Assembly: GCF_003337555.1 (NCBI RefSeq)
Contig: NZ_QPJK01000002.1
Span: 124,001 to 188,000, forward strand
From: Pseudorhodoferax soli
GTDB lineage: Bacteria; Pseudomonadota; Gammaproteobacteria; Burkholderiales; Burkholderiaceae_C
Length of the DNA stretch: 64,000 bases
Direction of reading: 5' to 3'
The notes under the pieces were generated by a model that was given only the letters and a program-made list of their open reading frames with translations, was not told the DNA's origin and ran no database searches. Both the position numbers and the translations under genes were made by a program. This document shows, one piece after another, positions 15,745 to 23,647 of this stretch (its first letter is position 1; each line of letters starts with the position of its first letter).

Positions 15745-17586
15745 TCAGCCGGCCACGGCCAGGACCAGTTTCTTTTTAGGCACGGCGGTCGCGACAGCAG
15801 CACCGATCGCCATGCACAACGCAACAGCGGCATCGATCTTGTTGATCGACCTGGTCTTCGCCAGCCAGTGGTTGCCCCATTTGTCCTCTTCGGTCACCGC
15901 GGACATCATTGCGGAGACCAAAACGGGGTTGCGTCGCAGCCGGATGCGGCCTTCGAGCAGCGCATCCTCCAGCAGCCGGAGCGAGCCGGGCATCCACAAG
16001 CCCTCAGCCTTTTCCTTGCGCTTCTCGGCCGCCTCTTTCATTGCGTCGGTGGGCTGACCCTTCTTCGTCCCGCCCTGCGGGTGTTCCACGAACTCCAGCG
16101 CCAGGCCAATGTCCTTCACGTCCTCTTCGAACCGCTTGAAGGCGTACCGGTCATAGGCCACCATCTGCACGCTGTAACGCGTCGCGTCGTCGGCCAGCGA
16201 CTGCGCCACGTGCCGGAAGCTGACGTTCTCGCCCTGCGGCGCGTGTATGTGGCCCTGCTGCTTCCAGACCGTGTACGGGATCTTGTCGCGCAGCTCGCGC
16301 GCCTGGATCGTGTCGCCCGGTGTCCACGCCTCAATCCAGGCATCGAACAGCGGTTTGTTGTCCTTGTTCACGCCGGTCTGCACGACCGATGCTTTGGCGG
16401 TGATGTCTCGGTTCTGCGAAAGGTCCAGCCCCATGAACACCTTCGCACCAGCGTGCAGCTGCTCGGGCTCGAAGTCGGCCAGCGCCGGCTCCAACGTGGC
16501 CCGCGTCATCCAGGCCGTCTCGGCATCGGTCCACACGCAGAAGTGCAGGCGCAGGATGCCGTTCAACTGGCCCGGGATCGCCTTCGCCTGGGCCACCACG
16601 TCGGCCAGGTACTGTTCGGTGATCGTGACGCCCAGCAGCGGGTTGGCTTTCGGCCAGCACGACGGGTCTCGCAGCGGATCGTCGCCCTGATCCAGCGCGC
16701 ACACGAAACTGAACGTCGTGTCGTCAATCACCTCACCGACATAGGTCGGGTCGTTGACGGCCTCGGTGTGCCCCGCCGCGACCTTCACTGCGTGCTCATG
16801 CTCCTCCCAGCAAACGCTGTTGCGGTCGCTGCCGCTGTTGGTGATCATGAACAGCAGCGGCTGCCGTCGGAACTTGAACCCGCGCTCCAGCATCTCGATG
16901 CTCTTGCGGTCGGGCAGCTCGTGCACCTCATCCGCCAGAACGAAGTGCGGTCGCGGGCCCGAGCCAGTCTTTCCCGTGTCCCGCGACACGGGCCTGAAGA
17001 AGCTGCCGTTCGGGTGGAAGGCGATGTTGTACTCGCGCCCTTCGCCACCCGAGAACTCAAGCCGCTGCTTTAGCTTTTTCGACGCCTTCACCATCTTCAC
17101 GGCGTCGGCGAACAGGATGCCGGCCTGCTCCTTCTTGGCGGCGGCGGCGTACACCTGGGCGCCGGCCTCGCGGTCAGCCGTCAGGCCATACAGACCAATG
17201 CCGCCCGCCATGGGGCTCTTGCCGTTGCCCTTGCCCTGCTCAATGAAGGCGCGCCGGAATCGGCGTGTGCCGTCCGCACGCTTCCAGCCGAACAGCGATC
17301 CGATGATGAATGCCTGGCTCGAATGCAGCCGGAACGGCGTTCCCTCGAACTGGCCCTCGGAAAGCATGAGCATGCCTTCGAAGAACCTGAAGGCGTATTC
17401 GGCCGCTTCGTGGTCGAACCGCAGACCCCTCTTGTGCCCGTTCTCCAGGTCCTGCAGGTGCCGGCGACACGCATTGCGCACGTGCGGGCCTGCGACGATC
17501 TCGCCGGCCACCACTGCCAGCGCATAGGCCTTAGTGCGGTCGGCCGAAGAACTCGTCGGTAGGGTCTTCTTCTTCGTCGCTGGCAT
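15745..17586 (-). CDS. Terminase large subunit
   Basis: A 613-aa packaging motor and nuclease. The ATPase has Walker A QGKGNGKS (residues 117-124) and Walker B HFVLADE (Asp219, Glu220). The nuclease begins at VFMGLDLSQNRD (Asp388) and ends near INKIDAAVAL. The overall text matches HK97/P27-type TerL. It overlaps the small terminase by 56 bases. Confidence 0.95.
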   Translation of the reverse strand: MPATKKKTLPTSSSADRTKAYALAVVAGEIVAGPHVRNACRRHLQDLENGHKRGLRFDHEAAEYAFRFFEGMLMLSEGQFEGTPFRLHSSQAFIIGSLFGWKRADGTRRFRRAFIEQGKGNGKSPMAGGIGLYGLTADREAGAQVYAAAAKKEQAGILFADAVKMVKASKKLKQRLEFSGGEGREYNIAFHPNGSFFRPVSRDTGKTGSGPRPHFVLADEVHELPDRKSIEMLERGFKFRRQPLLFMITNSGSDRNSVCWEEHEHAVKVAAGHTEAVNDPTYVGEVIDDTTFSFVCALDQGDDPLRDPSCWPKANPLLGVTITEQYLADVVAQAKAIPGQLNGILRLHFCVWTDAETAWMTRATLEPALADFEPEQLHAGAKVFMGLDLSQNRDITAKASVVQTGVNKDNKPLFDAWIEAWTPGDTIQARELRDKIPYTVWKQQGHIHAPQGENVSFRHVAQSLADDATRYSVQMVAYDRYAFKRFEEDVKDIGLALEFVEHPQGGTKKGQPTDAMKEAAEKRKEKAEGLWMPGSLRLLEDALLEGRIRLRRNPVLVSAMMSAVTEEDKWGNHWLAKTRSINKIDAAVALCMAIGAAVATAVPKKKLVLAVAG

Positions 17587-17917
17587 GCCTCACCTTGCTG
17601 ACATCCACCGGCGTCGCTCCGAGCTTGGACATGATGGTGGCCAAGGCGCTGGAAGCAGCTACCCCCAAATCGTCCTTGTCCATGCGGGCAACCCACGAGC
17701 ACGCCAGCCGCACCATGATGCGATCGGAGCTTGTCAGCCATGGCATGTCGTGCTGAATCTCAGCCCAGGCAGCTTTCTGCTCCGGCGTCATGGTGGCGTA
17801 CGGCTCGCCGAGTGGGCGCGAGCCTTTCTGAATCGTGCGGTCCTTGAACCGTCCCGCGTTCTTCGCGATGGCCCCAGACACCGCAGCCTTCGCTGTGGGT
17901 GTTCTCGGTCGTGGCAT
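17531..17917 (-). CDS. Terminase small subunit (P27-like)
   Basis: A 128-aa protein recognising the packaging site. It has a basic N-terminus (MPRPRTPTAKAAVSG), RPLGEPYATMTPEQKAAWAEI, a helical middle (TSSDRIMVRLACSWVARM) and an acidic tail. The long overlap with terL and the upstream HNH gene are typical. Confidence 0.87.
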   Translation of the reverse strand: MPRPRTPTAKAAVSGAIAKNAGRFKDRTIQKGSRPLGEPYATMTPEQKAAWAEIQHDMPWLTSSDRIMVRLACSWVARMDKDDLGVAASSALATIMSKLGATPVDVSKVRHASDEEEDPTDEFFGRPH

Positions 17918-18032
17918 TTGCCCTATATCCTGAATCGTGGATGCGTGAAGAAAGGGTGAGGCGCGGTGTCCAAGGGTGTCGCCTTAAAACTACAGACCAT
18001 CCCCCCCCTGTCTCGGTCGCCCTGCTGCACCA

Positions 18033-18329
18033 TCACGGTGCGGGATCGACGGGCCAGCCGTCCTCGCCGATGGCCACGGTGTGCCGCCTGCCCAGGTCGT
18101 CGCTGGTCTTCTTGTCGTGGCACACGAGGCACAGGACCTGCATGTTCTTGTCCTCGTCCTCGCCATCCTTGTAGAGCGGGACGATGTGGTCGGCGTTGAA
18201 GCCGTCGGGCCAGTTGGTCAGCTTGCGGCAGTGGGCGCAGTGCGGGTCCTTGGACCACAGGCGTAGGCGCCGGGCCTGCGCCCTGCGGCCCCGCAGCCGG
18301 CCGTCCTGGTCGTCATAGCGGGCGGCCAT
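18033..18329 (-). CDS. HNH endonuclease next to terminase
   Basis: A 98-aa protein with the HNH arrangement: CAHC zinc pair, FNADHIVPLYKDGEDED, then CLVCHDKK. HNH proteins beside terS-terL stimulate cos cleavage in HK97-like phages (known for the family). ATG 18329 is preferred; a GTG three codons upstream is possible. It overlaps the preceding small gene. A C-run at 18001-18008 lies just downstream in the gap before terS. Confidence 0.88.
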   Translation of the reverse strand: MAARYDDQDGRLRGRRAQARRLRLWSKDPHCAHCRKLTNWPDGFNADHIVPLYKDGEDEDKNMQVLCLVCHDKKTSDDLGRRHTVAIGEDGWPVDPAP

Positions 18330-18507
18330 TGAGCCCACGAGCGGGGAGCGGCGTCACGTCGCCCTGGTCTGCGTCATCAGCCTCTGCCATCGCGCGCACC
18401 AGCGCCTCGTTGCTGGCTGCCAGGCGGCTGATGGCCTGCGTCTGGTTGTGCATGGCCTGGATCAGCATCGCGATGCCCATGGTCAAGAATTGTTCGGGCT
18501 CGTTCAT
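18313..18507 (-). CDS. Hypothetical small phage protein
   Basis: A 64-aa protein (starts MNEPEQFLTMGIAMLIQA). It is mostly one long amphipathic helix with several Met and Gln, then an acidic ADDADQGD segment. It overlaps the HNH gene. No family recognised; coding is supported by the tight fit between neighbours. Confidence 0.55.
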   Translation of the reverse strand: MNEPEQFLTMGIAMLIQAMHNQTQAISRLAASNEALVRAMAEADDADQGDVTPLPARGLNGRPL

Positions 18508-18567
18508 AGGCTACCTTGGTCCACTTGGCGATCCAGGCACGGCGAGCAGCGCATGCGGTGCACGGCA

Positions 18568-18801
18568 TCAGCGCCAGCCCCAATGGCCAGCTACCCCGTC
18601 GCAATGGATGCAGTCGCGGTCCTGTCGGGATGGGCTTGCGGTCGGCCCGGCTTGCATGACGATGCACTGCCCGTCGAGGGTGTGCGCGACGATCTCGCCG
18701 TCGTGCAGTTCAGGCACGGCATGCGACAGGCCGACGCCTTCCACCACGACGACGTAGTCGGTGCGGCGTTCCTGCAATCCTGCGGAGGTCTGCACGAGCA
18801 T
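18568..18801 (-). CDS. Hypothetical phage protein with CxxC pair
   Basis: A 77-aa protein from ATG 18801, with AGGAG at good spacing. It has a beta-rich middle (RRTDYVVVVEGVGLSHAVPE, HDGEIVAHTLDGQCIVM) and a C-terminal DCIHCDGVAGHWGW that could bind zinc. The longer open frame upstream lacks a ribosome binding site and looks non-coding. Function unknown. Confidence 0.6.
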   Translation of the reverse strand: MLVQTSAGLQERRTDYVVVVEGVGLSHAVPELHDGEIVAHTLDGQCIVMQAGPTASPSRQDRDCIHCDGVAGHWGWR

Positions 18802-19108
18802 GGCGTAACTCCTGGTGGTGGATTGAGGGGTGCACCCATCGGACCTACCGGGCTTGGTCTCGCCCGGCTGGGTGCTGCCGTTCGCTGTTCGCATGGCACC
18901 GCACCAGCTGGCGGCGGAAATCTCCCCGCCATTTGCCCGTGGCGGGCCGGCGCCAAGGTGCCGTGATGCTCGGGGGAGCAAGAGGAGCCGGCCGCGGTCC
19001 CGAGCGGACAAGGTGTGCGCGGAGGGGTGAGGGATGCGGCCGGCGTATTTCTCAAGGCTCAGGGTTCGCACTGACGCGCTGGACGTTGCGCCGCCTATAG
19101 TCCGGCCC
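18802..19108. other. Gap without recognisable gene
   Basis: About 300 bases of very GC-rich sequence. The open frames in it are Pro/Arg/Ser-rich and lack ribosome binding sites. A TATAGT hexamer at 19096-19101 lies eight bases before the next plus-strand ATG, so a leaderless transcript is possible. Confidence 0.4.
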
Positions 19109-19354
19109 ATGCTTACACCGGGCACCCGAGCTTGTCTGGAAGAATGCCGCGCTCTCGTGGCAGATGCAGACGTGAAAGATGAGCTGAGGCAGCTTGGCCT
19201 CGATCTGATCGGCCATTTGCTAGCCATGCATGCAGACAAGCGGCTGAATTCCCAGATCCTCCTCCTTGCGCTGCCAAGTCTGGAGCTAGTGCCTGGACTG
19301 GAAGACGCAGTGAGCGAGCTCCGGGCCGCGGCAAGCCGGGAAGGCCTCAACTAA
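19109..19354 (+). CDS. Hypothetical protein, opposite to the late genes
   Basis: An 81-aa plus-strand frame from ATG 19109 with real-looking helical content (CRALVADADVKDELRQLG, LDLIGHLLAMHADKRL, EDAVSELRAAASREG). No Shine-Dalgarno sequence is visible. No family recognised. It converges on the minus-strand gene at 19385-19636. Confidence 0.45.
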   Translation: MLTPGTRACLEECRALVADADVKDELRQLGLDLIGHLLAMHADKRLNSQILLLALPSLELVPGLEDAVSELRAAASREGLN

Positions 19355-19384
19355 GGTGAACCGAGGCGCGGGAAGTGCCTCCGG

Positions 19385-19636
19385 TCATGGAGCCAGGGGC
19401 GGTCCCTCTAACTCTGCAATGACGCTACTGGCGTTGGCGGTCAATCCCTCGATCTGCGAAAGCCGCCGTAGCGCTACCAACGCGGAAGACCTCGTAAGGC
19501 CGCTGCCGTTCTGCAGGATAAGCAATCCCCGAATGAGGCGAGCAGCTTCCAGTCGCTCGTGATCTGACATGGTCGCGGTCCGCACCGCCTTGAGAAGGCG
19601 GTCGAAGTGTTGCAAGGGAATGACTGGTGCAGTCAT
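19385..19636 (-). CDS. Hypothetical helical protein
   Basis: An 83-aa protein from ATG 19636 (MTAPVIPLQHFDRLLKAVRT). It is all-helical in appearance (SDHERLEAARLIRGLLILQ, SSALVALRRLSQIEGL). The upstream extension of the frame is Arg/Ser-rich and not believed. No family recognised. Confidence 0.5.
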   Translation of the reverse strand: MTAPVIPLQHFDRLLKAVRTATMSDHERLEAARLIRGLLILQNGSGLTRSSALVALRRLSQIEGLTANASSVIAELEGPPLAP

Positions 19637-19827
19637 GTCCAATTTTAGATGCGCCGAACAGCGCTCGCCTGTCAGGCGACTGGCTGAAGCGCTTGTAGCC
19701 GCCGCCGCAATAAAGGGCTTCTTCGGTCGCCGACTTGCGCTCTGTCCTGCGCGCGTTCGGCTGGATGGCCCACGGATGCGGGCACCAAACCGCGCGGGAA
19801 TGGGCCACCACTCCCAGAAAGCCTTCC

Positions 19828-19980
19828 ATGCTCGAAACGAAGCCCGAAAATGGCGCAGTCCCCACCTCGTCAAGCCGCAACCGATACGCCAACAAGCGCA
19901 TGCTGATCATCTGCGGCGCGATCGCGGCGGTGATCATCCTCGTCGTTGTCCTGAGAGTGCTGAGCACGGTGCAGGCATAG
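19828..19980 (+). CDS. Small single-pass membrane protein
   Basis: A 50-aa plus-strand frame: a polar N-terminus (residues 1-26), then RMLIICGAIAAVIILVVVLR, a clear transmembrane helix, and a short tail. Weak ribosome binding site. It lies against the direction of the surrounding late genes, like a lysogenic conversion gene, but this is inference. Confidence 0.45.
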   Translation: MLETKPENGAVPTSSSRNRYANKRMLIICGAIAAVIILVVVLRVLSTVQA

Positions 19981-20288
19981 CCAAGGCCGATGGCAGGTGC
20001 GCCGTGGGTCGAGCCGCCATGTTTGACCCACCCAAACGGGAAAGGCCCGCCGACCTTGGGAGGGGCGGGCCGACGCCACGGGCTCACATAGAGCAGTGGT
20101 TTGCAACGGTGTCGGGCCAGGACTGCGACGGCGCTAACCCGCCGCACCCGTGGGCGTCGGGTCAAATTGTGAAGAGCGCGACGCCCGGCCTGATGACAGC
20201 GCAGGGACCGCGTCCACTGAACTAACGAAGACTGCCCAGAAACAACGAAGCCCTCCGCACGGGAGGGCTCACTGAAGCAACGTGGGCG
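19981..20288. other. Gap without recognisable gene; holds hairpins
   Basis: No convincing coding frame. It holds an 8-bp hairpin (GGCCCGCC / GGCGGGCC, 20044-20071) followed by TTTCCC on the minus strand, and the terminator at 20241-20269. Confidence 0.45.
20241..20269 (-). terminator. Intrinsic terminator after the Q/N-rich gene
   Basis: Minus-strand arms AGCCCTCC and GGAGGGCT, loop of five, followed by TCGTTGTTTC. It lies about 20 bases past the stop at 20289. Confidence 0.65.
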
Positions 20289-20525
20289 TCACTTCTGCTG
20301 GTTCGGCGCCTGCTGCTGGCCCTGCTGGCCACCCTTTTGCTTTTGATTGGGGTCCATCTGCTGTTGACCAGGCTGCTGGCTGTTCTGGCCGGCTTGGTTG
20401 CCTTGGTTCGGCATCTGTTGGCCCTTGTTGTCCATCCCGCTGGTGTTCGGGTTCGTAGCGCTCTGCTGGGTCTGCGGCGACTGCGGGTTCTGGTTCTGGC
20501 CTTGGTTCTGATTCGCTTGCGTCAT
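20289..20525 (-). CDS. Gln/Asn-rich low-complexity protein
   Basis: A 78-aa protein from ATG 20525 with AGGAG at good spacing. It is composed almost wholly of Gln, Asn, Pro, Gly and Ser (for example NQNQGQNQNPQSPQTQQ and GGQQGQQQAPNQQK) with almost no hydrophobic residues. It is expected to be disordered. A terminator lies on each side, so it looks like its own short transcription unit within the prophage. Function unknown; a prion-like or phase-separating character is only suggested by composition. Confidence 0.62.
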   Translation of the reverse strand: MTQANQNQGQNQNPQSPQTQQSATNPNTSGMDNKGQQMPNQGNQAGQNSQQPGQQQMDPNQKQKGGQQGQQQAPNQQK

Positions 20526-20650
20526 CTGAAGTCTCCTGTGTTACGTGGACCAGCTGGCCCACGGATCCACAGTAGAGAAGGTACGCGTCGCGAAATGTCG
20601 TGCGGGAGCGCTCCTGCTTGTGGGAACCGGCTCACATGACAGCAGAAAGC

Positions 20651-20672
20651 AAAAAGCCTCCTTGACGGAGGC
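20651..20672 (-). terminator. Intrinsic terminator after the zinc-ribbon gene
   Basis: Minus-strand arms GCCTCC and GGAGGC, loop GTCAA, followed by TTTTTG. Confidence 0.72.
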
Positions 20673-20811
20673 CTCGAACTTTCGAGCGCTGCATCTACCG
20701 ACACCGCCGCCTCCAACATGGATGGGCGACCCTGGATATGCGTTTGCGCTCAGTCGTTGGGTGGCACGATACACGAAACAAGGACCGCGCGCAAGGGGGA
20801 TTTCGTACAGC

Positions 20812-21156
20812 TCACCACGGCTCTCCCGCAATGTCGCCGTGGTCCTGCCTAATTTCGAGCAGCTCTTGTTGATCGGTTGCCGGCAGCCGAAGCCCGCACG
20901 ATGCGCACTGCAGCCGCCGCTCCCGGCCGTCATAGTCTTCCAGCTCCGCGGTGCAATTGGGGCACCACAGGTAGGGCGCCATTGAGGGCTGTCGGGGCGG
21001 TTCTTTTGGCGTGTCCACGCTGTAGACGGCCCGGCGAATCGAGAATCCAAGTCGCGGCGAGTAACCACCGCCGCGCACCCCTGCCGAACAATTGAACCTG
21101 TTGCTGCCTCGCTGCTCGATCGGTGCTGCGCAAATCAAGCAGTGAAGAACCCTCAT
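20812..21156 (-). CDS. Zinc-ribbon phage protein
   Basis: A 114-aa protein with CLICAAPI at the N-terminus and a zinc-ribbon pair CPNC (about residue 65) and CASC (about residue 84), separated by an acidic ELEDYDGRER loop. The start ATG at 21156 follows GGAG. Single-ribbon proteins of this sort bind nucleic acid or protein partners; no specific family recognised. It is the last gene before a terminator in the early-late transition region. Confidence 0.65.
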   Translation of the reverse strand: MRVLHCLICAAPIEQRGSNRFNCSAGVRGGGYSPRLGFSIRRAVYSVDTPKEPPRQPSMAPYLWCPNCTAELEDYDGRERRLQCASCGLRLPATDQQELLEIRQDHGDIAGEPW

Positions 21157-21168
21157 GTTGCGATGCTC

Positions 21169-21567
21169 CTAGATGTCGCGGTTGATCAGCATCTGGCGGC
21201 CGTCGCGCACGAGCTTGGCCAGGCCTTCCATTGTGGCGCCCAAGGCCTGGCACGCTCGCTTCGGGCTCACGGGCTTGACGTAGTGCCAGTTGATCGCCGT
21301 TCGGTTCGACTGCGGCAGCGCGGCCACGGCCTTGGCCATCTTCGTCGCGTCGGCCGTGTCCAGCACATCCGAGATCTGGTAGGCCATGTCCGCCCGGACG
21401 CGAGGCGGTGGCGGCGTCATGCGGAACATGGGCGAAGTCATCGGCGCAGAGGTGCCGTTGCACCAGCGCGCCCAGTTGGCCAGGCGACGATCCATGTGGC
21501 GCTGATGCGGCTCGACGGCGTGGAAGTCGACTTGCACGCGGCGGGGGCGCTCTGCTACAGCACTCAT
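21169..21567 (-). CDS. Putative late-gene regulator (Q-like, sigma-type HTH)
   Basis: A 132-aa protein from ATG 21567, overlapping the upstream stop. The N-terminal half is basic with WARWCNGTSAP. The C-terminal half (ALPQSNRTAINWHYV, SPKRACQALGATMEGLAKLV, GRQMLINR) has the rhythm of a sigma region 4 / antiterminator-Q helix-turn-helix. Position between replication genes and the late operon, with terminators downstream, fits a Q-type regulator. This is inference from pattern and place. Confidence 0.55.
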   Translation of the reverse strand: MSAVAERPRRVQVDFHAVEPHQRHMDRRLANWARWCNGTSAPMTSPMFRMTPPPPRVRADMAYQISDVLDTADATKMAKAVAALPQSNRTAINWHYVKPVSPKRACQALGATMEGLAKLVRDGRQMLINRDI

Positions 21568-21860
21568 GCCTGGACTGCTTCCCGACGTGCGTCCTGGCGC
21601 GTGTGCATCGTGCCTCGCACTGAGGCGGCGATCGCCCGGCAGTCCTCGTCCGTGCCGATGAACAGCGGGACGTAGTCGATGCGCCGGTCGTCGGCATAAG
21701 CCTGGCGGTTGGTGCTCAGCATGGCATCCATCGGCTCGATGTGGAGCGCGCATTGGCTCTGGCTCCACAGCATGACGTGGGTGCCAGGGGCATGGCCGGC
21801 CGGCTTCGGCGGGGTTCCCGCCACGACCTGGGCGGCGGCGTCTGGGGTCAAAGTGATCAT
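21564..21860 (-). CDS. Hypothetical phage protein
   Basis: A 98-aa protein from ATG 21860 (MITLTPDAAAQVVAGTPP), overlapping the helicase stop as ATGA and the next start as well. The middle contains HVMLWSQSQCALHIEPMDAM and YVPLFIGTDEDCRAIAA. No family recognised; translational coupling supports coding. Confidence 0.62.
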   Translation of the reverse strand: MITLTPDAAAQVVAGTPPKPAGHAPGTHVMLWSQSQCALHIEPMDAMLSTNRQAYADDRRIDYVPLFIGTDEDCRAIAASVRGTMHTRQDARREAVQA

Positions 21861-23647
21861 GGGTTGGCCTCCTGGGATGAGTACGGAACGAAGGAAAGGG
21901 GATAGCGGCGCTCCTGGGTGCGGTACTGCATGGAGTCGCGGTCGAACCACAGCAGCTGCGTGTAGTTCTGGGTGTCGCCGTTGCGCTGCTTCTGCAGCTC
22001 AAGCTTTGCGTCGCAGGTGCCGTCGTCGGCCTGCGACTGGTCCTTCTGGGCGCGCCAGACGCTGAAGACGTTGTCAGCGCCGTCGGTGATCTTGGAGCTG
22101 CCGGCCACGTCCAGCTTGCCGGGCGCCTGGGACTCGTCGCGGGCCTTGCGGGGATGCGCCACCAGGTGCAGGTGCACGCCCTGGCCGCGGGCGAAGGCGC
22201 ATAGCTTGCGCATGGCCTCCTTCTGCGCCGTCATGGCGCCGGGCCCGTCCTCGGGCACGTCGGTCATCATCAGCGAGTCGATGACGAAGTGGTTGCAGCC
22301 GTACCGGCGCCGCGCGTGCACGAACACCTCCAGCAGGCGATCGAGCTTGGCCGTGCCCAGCACGTCGAACAGCCAGTACTTCTCGCGCATCCACTCGGCG
22401 ATCTCGCGGATGTAGGCCTGACTCGGCTTGTCCAGGCCGGCCGCCTGCTTCATGGCCCGCTTGAGCAGGCGCGCCGGCTTCATCTCGCCGGAGAAGACGA
22501 CGAAGTTCGCGCCCGCCTGCATGAGGCCGATCTGCACCTGCTGCAGCAGCAGCGATTTGCCGTGGCCGTTGATGCCGGTCCAGACCGAGACCTCGCCGCC
22601 GCGAAACTGGAACCAGTCGAGCGGCTTGTCGAGGAACAGCGACGGGTCGCGCGGCGCGTCGTGTGGCGGGTAGAACAGCGCCGTCACCTGGGCGGTGTAG
22701 TCGGCAGCCGAGCGCAGCTCTTCGGGGTCCTGGGCCTTGGCGGCCTTGAAAGCGTCGTGGAAGTCCACGGGCTCGGCGCCGCTCTGCAGGTACTCGTTCG
22801 CGTCCTTGGCGCCGGGGAAGGTCATGCGCCGGCAGCGCTCCAGGCCCAGGCGCTGCATGACCTCGCGCGCCCCCTTCTCGCCCGCGTCGTCGCTGTCGAA
22901 GCAGATCACGATGTCATCGAAGCGCTCCAGGCGGTCGAAGTCGTTTTCGATCCACTGGTGGTTTCCGGCGCCCGCGTTCACGGACAGCGCAGGCAGGCCG
23001 GCCTGGTGCAGCGTCATCGCGTCGAGCTCGCCCTCGGCGATGATCACGGTGCGGCTCTTGCGGTCCAGCAGCGGCCAGCCGAACAGGCAGGGCATCGCGC
23101 CCGGCTCCTGCCGCATGTCCCTCTTGTTGTCGATGTTGCGGGCCTTCCCGTTGATGTACTCGCCGGCCTCGTCCAGGTACGGGAACAGGGCATAGACGGC
23201 GTCGCCCCGCGTCTGTTCCACGACCTTGAACGCCGCCACGGTCTCCTGCGTCAGGCCGCGGCCCTGCATCCAGGCCAGCACCCTGCTTTCGCCGGACGCT
23301 GCCGCCCTGCCCTTCGGCTTCGCAGGCTTCGTGAAGGCCTTGCGCTCGCGCTCGGGCATGACGTCGTGCACGCCCAGGAAGCCCTTCGCCTCGGCGATCG
23401 CCTCGGCCAGCGACAGGCTGCGCACAGCCATCCAGAGGTCGATCAGGTCGCCGGCCTCGCCGGTCGAGAAGTCGCTCCACACGCCGGCCTTGGCGCCAGC
23501 GATGCACACGGACAGGCTGTCGCCCGGCTCGCCTGCAACGCTGCCGGCCTTCCACTCGCGGCCTGCCTTCTTGCCCTGCTGCAGCAAGTACTCGGCCACC
23601 CGGGCGGCGTCGCGCGCCAGCACCTGGCTCACGTCCTTGGCCTTCAC
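21857..23647 (-). CDS. Primase-helicase (TOPRIM plus RecA-fold helicase, T7 gp4-like)
   Basis: A 596-aa replication protein from GTG 23647, overlapping the upstream stop as GTGA. Residues 1-90 correspond to the primase front but have no zinc-binding CxxC pair. TOPRIM motifs are IIAEGELDAM (about 202-211) and CFDSDDAGEKGA (about 249-260). The helicase has Walker A GINGHGKS (358-365), FVVFSGEMKP, and the DnaB-like NHFVIDSLMMTDV and HLVAHPRK motifs. It unwinds DNA at the phage fork and may prime. It follows the initiator-like gene, matching an O-P style module. Confidence 0.9.
   Translation of the reverse strand: MKAKDVSQVLARDAARVAEYLLQQGKKAGREWKAGSVAGEPGDSLSVCIAGAKAGVWSDFSTGEAGDLIDLWMAVRSLSLAEAIAEAKGFLGVHDVMPERERKAFTKPAKPKGRAAASGESRVLAWMQGRGLTQETVAAFKVVEQTRGDAVYALFPYLDEAGEYINGKARNIDNKRDMRQEPGAMPCLFGWPLLDRKSRTVIIAEGELDAMTLHQAGLPALSVNAGAGNHQWIENDFDRLERFDDIVICFDSDDAGEKGAREVMQRLGLERCRRMTFPGAKDANEYLQSGAEPVDFHDAFKAAKAQDPEELRSAADYTAQVTALFYPPHDAPRDPSLFLDKPLDWFQFRGGEVSVWTGINGHGKSLLLQQVQIGLMQAGANFVVFSGEMKPARLLKRAMKQAAGLDKPSQAYIREIAEWMREKYWLFDVLGTAKLDRLLEVFVHARRRYGCNHFVIDSLMMTDVPEDGPGAMTAQKEAMRKLCAFARGQGVHLHLVAHPRKARDESQAPGKLDVAGSSKITDGADNVFSVWRAQKDQSQADDGTCDAKLELQKQRNGDTQNYTQLLWFDRDSMQYRTQERRYPLSFVPYSSQEANP

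Noticed and set aside
18568-19350. A 260-codon minus-strand frame
   Set aside because: Only the last 77 codons have a ribosome binding site and protein-like text; the rest is Ser/Arg-rich.
19425-20165. A 246-codon minus-strand frame
   Set aside because: No ribosome binding site and low-complexity text; the convincing gene in this area is 19385-19636 in another frame.
20541-21068. A 175-codon minus-strand frame
   Set aside because: It overlaps the zinc-ribbon gene and a terminator, and has no start signal.
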